From Saccopteryx bilineata (taxonomy: Eukaryota; Chordata; Mammalia; Chiroptera; Emballonuridae): a stretch of 64,000 nucleotides of DNA. The DNA is taken from NCBI RefSeq assembly GCF_036850765.1, contig NC_089490.1, forward strand, positions 110,491,074 through 110,555,073, in the 5' to 3' direction. Every line of letters begins with the position of its first letter. The stretch's first letter is position 1. Below the pieces are notes generated by a model that saw nothing but the letters and a program-made list of their open reading frames with translations, made no database searches and was not told where the DNA came from. This document shows, piece after piece, positions 61,201-64,000 of the stretch. Both the position numbers and the translations under genes were made by a program.

Positions 61201-62237
61201 TAATAAAATTAAATTTTAAAAATCTGCTTCATTTTTTCAAAATCCACCCTTTTAAGTTGAGTTTATTGAGAACTGACGTTTTGAAATGTCTCTACCTTTG
61301 AAGACCCTTAAAAGATACTCAACATTGTTTGTTGATGAGTGAACCAAAGAATTAATAAACATTAGAATAAAGATATTGATGGCAAATGTTATGTACAAAT
61401 TTTTTAATTGATTTGGAACATATCAAAACTGATATAGAAAATAGATTGAGTTTATTTTCTTTGTGATTTAAGCAATACCACATTATGATAAGAAAAAGTA
61501 ATATTCAAATAGATTCTTCTAATTCTCTAGTCATATGGAAAATCTCATTCTGTATGAAAAATAACTTTGAAAATACATGTAAACTTCACCATACATACAG
61601 CAAAATTTTGTGCAGTTATAGCTGTTACACTTTTTAGAGTGGCATAAAAACTAAGTGACAACAAAATAATAAAATCATCATCATCAACACCTACATCATT
61701 TCTGACATTTCTACAGAAGGTTATGGTTTACAAAGATTCAGCAGAAGGTCCGTAGTTACCATGAAGTACCTCATTTATCAACCTGGTTCATTGTTATGGT
61801 CATTTAGAAATGTGTCTGTTACTTACACATATATCCTAAGATTATAATCAACAGCAGGAGAAAAAAGCATATAATTCCCAGGATTATCACAATGATTTGC
61901 AATGTGAATTCTGTGCAAAATAAGAAAGCAAAATATATAGTAAGCATTAGGAATAGCAAAGCCTCAGAATCAGAACAAAATAATAATTTAGTCTAGAATT
62001 TAAAATTAATAATGCTATTTACTGTGATCACAAATTGAATATTACATTAACATATACCCTTTGAATTGTAGAGAATCAAGGATGTATGGACACAGTTATC
62101 TTGATTTCATTTTTTTTCATCGCTATTATTTTCATAACAAAAGTTTTACCTCTACTTTTATTAGTTGGACGTCTTTTGTTCTGCCTCTTTGGATGGTGCA
62201 ATTGTAGCTCCGCATATGTTACTCCCTCTTTATTCAT
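49128..62237 (-). CDS. Gene B: ITIM-bearing KLR/CLEC-type NK receptor, six coding exons
   Basis: A type II membrane protein of 223 residues, probably an inhibitory NK-cell lectin-like receptor. Exons in gene order: 62150-62237, 61827-61910, 58571-58684, 57826-57977, 52508-52614, 49128-49254. Phases match at every junction (1,1,1,0,2) and the 672-bp frame has one stop, at the end. Residues 6-11 are the ITIM VTYAEL (Tyr8), expected to recruit SHP-type phosphatases. About 33-57 is an uncharged membrane segment; 58-95 is a stalk with one N-glycosylation site; about 102-216 is a C-type-lectin-like domain with WVGL (158-161), paired cysteines and an ICEK end. Calcium-binding EPN/WND motifs are absent, as usual for NK receptors. 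The left neighbour gene A is a tail-to-tail paralogue. The exact KLR subfamily is not settled (KLRA-, KLRH- or KLRI-like, or lineage-specific). Confidence 0.85.
49757..50062 (+). mobile_element. tRNA-derived SINE (CTGACC type)
   Basis: Starts GACTGACCAGGCAGAGGCAC, with CCAAGGTTGCTGGCTTGAGC and AATCAATGAACAAGTAAAGT motifs and a pyrimidine-rich end. TAAAATTG at 49746-49753 and again near 50054 is the likely target duplication. It lies in intron 5 of gene B. Confidence 0.9.
50404..50788 (-). mobile_element. tRNA-derived SINE (Rhin-like, long body), minus strand
   Basis: A complete minus-strand copy with poly-A (poly-T from 50409 on the plus strand) and the AACCGGCCAGGGCC head at its right end. 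The 17-mer CAGGCCTTTGATTTCTT flanks it (50387-50403 and 50789-50805). It lies in intron 5 of gene B. Confidence 0.93.
51060..51640 (-). repeat. L2 element
   Basis: Typical L2 3' text on the plus strand as written: 'cctccattagcttctcatcacacttcc', 'tctctgagctgctcctctcctccatgctcactctgctccagcacacaggcctccttgcttgttcctc'. The orientation call is uncertain. Confidence 0.7.
52508..52614 (-). CDS. Gene B exon 5, middle of lectin domain
   Basis: A 107-bp exon; the acceptor is TTTTCCCACAG and the donor CT|GTAAGT, phase 0 to 2. It reads NFIQSKINYNFWVGLHRKG and WLWLDNST, the WIGL and WxWxDGS-type motifs of the fold, with an N-glycosylation site (NST). The length equals the matching exon of gene A; where gene A has TGA this exon has CAA (Gln150). 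Confidence 0.9.
53030..53560 (+). repeat. L1 ORF2 C-terminal fragment
   Basis: 'aatgggcaaaaataaagaacagatatttctc', 'aagagatcaggaaaatgcaaataaa' and 'ctacccagtgattaaacacttag' are L1 ORF2 3' text in a decayed state. Intron 4 begins at 52615. Confidence 0.65.
54590..56152 (+). mobile_element. Pogo/Tigger-like DNA transposon with transposase remains
   Basis: A 1.56-kb element with inverted ends: left CCATATTTCCTCATGTATAA, right reversed ACTATATTTCCTCATGTTTA, and TA flanks. The interior carries a broken transposase gene. The copy lies in intron 4 of gene B, antisense to it. The short element at 2080-2337 is a deletion derivative of the same family. Confidence 0.88.
54785..56053 (+). pseudogene. Broken pogo-type (DDE_1) transposase
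   Basis: The relic starts MEHKRLLCSAEFKLKVIQFA, a helix-turn-helix-like DNA-binding start. The middle block, 55183-55725, is open for 180 codons and contains MDKVPLQFDVPSNRTVDKKG, HYTVVLACCAKGTKLPLMLI and LLVLEQFRAHITKK, which correspond to the DDE_1 catalytic core of pogo/Tigger/POGK-type transposases. The last block, 55781-56053, reads PSIEEVCTWVKRSWDNIKIE, SFKKCGISNAIDGTED and an acidic tail, and ends TGA. Internal stops at 54908 and further frameshifts separate the blocks. The second catalytic Asp region reads LVLEQFRAH, where relatives usually have D in the LD(N/G)xxxH position, so one catalytic residue seems lost. It cannot make an active enzyme. Confidence 0.85.
56833..57025 (+). mobile_element. 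Old tRNA-derived SINE (VES-like or short Rhin-like)
   Basis: CTGGCCTGTGGTGGCTAACT, TCACTGGTTCAAAACCATGG, GGTTAAGGCACATATGGAAG and a (TC)n tail followed by 'aaaaatgaatatttaaaaatc'. It is diverged; the subfamily is uncertain. Confidence 0.7.
57098..57698 (+). mobile_element. Mariner-like element with about 110-bp inverted repeats
   Basis: TA-flanked, 601 bp. The left end TACAGTGTGTCCATAAACTC and the right end, reversed, TACAGTGTGTCTGTGAAGTC open inverted repeats that stay similar for about 110 bp on each side (shared core CACAGGAAAGCAACAA, then 'aatctgcaccaaataaaa'). Between them is a transposase N-terminal remnant (KVQREYRRI, then RWDKQLKETGSLVEKPRSGR and PSVSDESLDA), a helix-turn-helix region of a mariner/IS630-type enzyme. 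The catalytic domain is missing. It lies in intron 4 of gene B. Confidence 0.85.
57826..57977 (-). CDS. Gene B exon 4, first third of lectin domain
   Basis: 152 bp; the acceptor is TTGTTTTCAAG and the donor CAG|GTACGT, phase 1 to 0. It contains CQEKWSCCGKDCYYFSREEK, SCKDLGSSLIKIDSKEKQ. The pattern C..KW.C...DCYYF and SLIKID is typical of KLR-group domains. Same length as the matching exon of gene A, with a better donor. Confidence 0.9.
58571..58684 (-). CDS. Gene B exon 3, stalk
   Basis: 114 bp, phase 1-1; the acceptor is GGATTACAG and the donor CCAG|GTATGT. It reads FQFSSEQKIRNMKDISKNAS, then a Ser/Val/Pro-rich stretch ending PPCP. There is one N-glycosylation site (NAS). A second acceptor 8 bp downstream (TTTTTCAG) would shift the frame into an early stop. 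Confidence 0.85.
58828..59207 (+). mobile_element. tRNA-derived SINE (Rhin-like, long body)
   Basis: A well-preserved copy from CCCTGGCCAGTTGGCTCAGT to the poly-A; the target duplication is AAAAAGTTTTG (58817-58827 and 59208-59218). It lies in intron 2 of gene B, antisense to it. ORFs of up to 135 codons here are artefacts. Confidence 0.93.
59430..59675 (-). mobile_element. L1 3' end, minus strand
   Basis: The complement of the same 3' UTR that ends the L1 at 34495-41520 (for example 'cctcaaatgagtgaggtcatat' here and its complement near 41225-41250, and a matching pyrimidine tract). It is a 5'-truncated insertion of that or a sister subfamily. Confidence 0.85.
60480..60960. repeat. L2-like fragment
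   Basis: 'caatggttatttttgtttttaggacaaatctaaaatttctaacac...cctctaaccacttcttttatttgttcc' and 'ctacctagatgagtgttctctacctg' follow the L2 3' order in a diverged form. Confidence 0.45.
61043..61222 (+). mobile_element. Old VES-like tRNA-derived SINE
   Basis: TAGCATAGCTCATGTGGTTAGAGTG head, GCTTTTGATCCCCATTCAGG B-box region, and 'gatatttctctctttctttctcaaaccaattaataaaatt' tail. It is diverged and lies in intron 2 of gene B. Confidence 0.65.
61827..61910 (-). CDS. Gene B exon 2, transmembrane
   Basis: 84 bp, phase 1-1; the acceptor is TTATTTTGCACAG and the donor ATGT|GTAAGT. It contains LQIIVIILGIICFFLLLLII, with no charged residue. Only 239 bp separate it from exon 1, against 1.2 kb in gene A. Confidence 0.9.
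62150..62237 (-). CDS. Gene B exon 1, cytoplasmic ITIM exon
   Basis: 88 coding bp from ATG (62237) to donor AGAG|GTAAAA, exit phase 1. It starts MNKEGVTYAELQLHHPKRQ; VTYAEL is a canonical ITIM. A basic stretch (KRQNKRRPTNKSR) precedes the membrane, as expected for type II topology. A CAGCCCTCAGAA run precedes the ATG; TTGCCTGCAG just upstream looks like an acceptor, so a non-coding 5' exon probably exists outside. Confidence 0.88.
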
Positions 62238-62319
62238 TTCTGAGGGCTGCAGGCAAAGAACACAGCTAGAATCCTTGCAGAGTTTTATAGGGCATAATTA
62301 ACAATATTTAGAAAGGGTT

Positions 62320-62605
62320 CTACTTGTATGAGGAATAGGAAACTGAAACTCAGACACAGACAACAGCATGGTGGTTACCAAAGGGAACAAAGGGAAAGAG
62401 CGGTGGTGGGGGCAGTAGTTGCAAAAGGTGAAGGAAGCCAAATATATGGCAATGGAAGATGATTTGACTTTAGATGGTAGGCACTCAATAAAACGTATAG
62501 ATCATGTATCACAGAAATATAGAAATGTGCACTTGAAACCTATATAATCTTATTAACCAATATCAACCTGATAAAATTAATTTTAAAAATTAATAAAGAA
62601 ATAAA
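62320..62605 (+). mobile_element. L1 3' end
   Basis: L1 3' UTR text: 'cagcatggtggttaccaaagggaacaaaggg', 'gatgatttgactttagatggtaggca', 'gtgcacttgaaacctatataatcttattaacc', then an A-rich end. It lies upstream of the gene B start codon. Confidence 0.85.
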
Positions 62606-62609
62606 AATG

Positions 62610-64000
62610 GCAATATTCATTATGAAGTCACAAGGAGAGCTAATGAATGATAAGAATGATAGAATGAAGTAAACATGTTAAAGTAAACATTTATCTTAGA
62701 ATATTATAAAAACTAATTTTTTTAATTTCTCTTTGTGAGACCTTTCAACAGACGTCCTACACAATTAAATAATGGCCCAATACAGTGTATGGCATGTTAT
62801 GTGAAGCCTTTGCTGTTTTTAAAATAATTGAATTCATTTCCAAAATTTTAAAATTAATATATTTTATACTCACATAAAAATCTAGATTTATACCATCTTC
62901 TGAAATATTAAATTCCATCTCTTAATGCTTGTGTTATTCCAGATGGCAACTATGTAGAGTAATCTTTGACACTAAATAGAGTGATTGATTCCACTTTAGG
63001 ATGGGCACACACACACAAACTCCTCGCCTTGCTGTACTGGCTTATGTCAGACCCTACTCAACCATTTATGTTATTCCTTGAAACTTAGAGTCACTGGAGT
63101 CATAACTTCTCTCTTAAAGTGCCAAAGAAAGGCAGGAATAATAAGACTCAAGAAAAGGGCATTTAAAAAGTCACATTAAGTGAGAAATGTATAACTTGTA
63201 ATTCTAATAACTATACTGTACAATGATTTCTTTTCCTATTTATAAGAAACAACCTCAAAGAGTATAAATAATATTTTCAAGGTCTCTATAACTAGTAAAT
63301 GATAGTCGTTAGTTCAAATAACTATATATAATAATATATTATAAATATATAAAAATTCAAAAATATATTAAATTAGTTTCTAGTTCATATACATATATAA
63401 TATATATTGTTATAAATATTTAATATTTATATATTTATTATATCATAACACATTATATATAAAACTGTATATTTACTTTAAGTATATATAATATATATAG
63501 TTTCTATATTGATTTTTATTCAAAAATGTAATTGTTCACCTGTACTTGCTTTATAAATAATAAATCCACAAAAAATGCATAACAATCTCTCTCCTCTAGA
63601 ATCATAAATAAATAATTAGTGATTAAAGAAGAGAAAACATTTTTCCCCAAACAATATTTTGAGAAACATTATTAAAAAAAAAAGGCAACAAAATTCTTTT
63701 TCCTAGATTTAATTATTGGTTTTTAAAATATCTCATTTCACCCTTTAATTATGCTATAACTTGAGAAAACTTGATTTTTTAAAAAATCATCAAATAATGA
63801 TAAAATGTATATATGTACATTACCATTTGTTTTTCAATAAATATTCTTTCAACCAAAAGTATAACATAAATTTTGCTTTAAAGTTATGTTTTCTTATCTA
63901 TCTGGTTTTTGTTTAGTTGTCTTTTAATTAAATCTTCATATTCTTAATAAGATAACAAATTTGTAAATATAGACCTAGGTTTATTTTGATGGCAAAATAA
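62610..64000. other. AT-rich interval upstream of gene B, with a TA-rich block
   Basis: No gene is recognised. 63300-63500 is an almost pure A/T stretch with TATATA and TAATATA runs. A promoter or non-coding first exon of gene B could lie here, but nothing specific is visible. Confidence 0.4.

Noticed and set aside
1..64000. CRISPR arrays, operons or bacterial mobile elements
   Set aside because: No regularly spaced direct repeats, no dense coding, and consistent vertebrate intron and repeat structure.

Overview
This is vertebrate nuclear DNA: AT-rich, intron-dominated and dense with interspersed repeats (L1, L2, MIR, tRNA-derived SINEs, several classes of DNA transposon). Two SINE families recur. 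One has a tRNA-like head of the type GGCCCTGGCCGGTTGGCTCAG and a GC-rich body; the other starts CTGACCAGGYGGTGGCRCAG. From memory these match SINEs of rhinolophoid bats (the Rhin family), so the best guess is a horseshoe-bat-like genome. No ribosomal, tRNA, CRISPR or bacterial features are present, and almost all simple ORFs are repeat shadows.

The genes lie in what looks like a natural killer gene complex: a cluster of C-type-lectin-like receptors of the KLR/CLEC superfamily, built from small phase-matched exons. Gene C (minus strand, left edge, about 1.1-2.4 kb) shows only its stalk and transmembrane exons; its lectin exons would lie off the left end. Gene A (plus strand, 19.6-28.7 kb) has a complete exon set but carries a TAG in an optional cytoplasmic exon and a TGA in the second lectin exon, so it is probably a pseudogene. 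Gene B (minus strand, 49.1-62.2 kb) has six exons with matching splice phases, an uninterrupted 223-codon frame, an N-terminal ITIM (VTYAEL), a transmembrane segment without charged residues, a glycosylated stalk and a full C-type-lectin-like domain. It is the one apparently intact gene, an inhibitory-type receptor. A and B are tail-to-tail paralogues: their stalk exon and three lectin exons have identical lengths (114, 152, 107 and 127 bp).

Between and inside the genes: 3-19 kb holds a hAT element with a perfect 8-bp target duplication, L1 fragments, a processed GTF2A2 pseudogene inserted into L1, and a second hAT element. 29-34 kb is mainly minus-strand L1 plus a hAT element. 34.5-41.5 kb is a near-full-length decayed L1 with a SINE in it. 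42-48 kb is older, GC-richer repeat-derived sequence. The long fourth intron of gene B (52.6-57.8 kb) contains a 1.56-kb pogo/Tigger-like transposon with transposase remains and a 0.6-kb mariner-like element with long inverted repeats. A 258-bp internally deleted relative of the pogo-like element lies 11 bp from the transmembrane-exon splice donor of gene C.

All gene models were made by eye from splice sites, phase and motifs. Repeat family names are from memory and repeat edges are approximate unless a target duplication is given.
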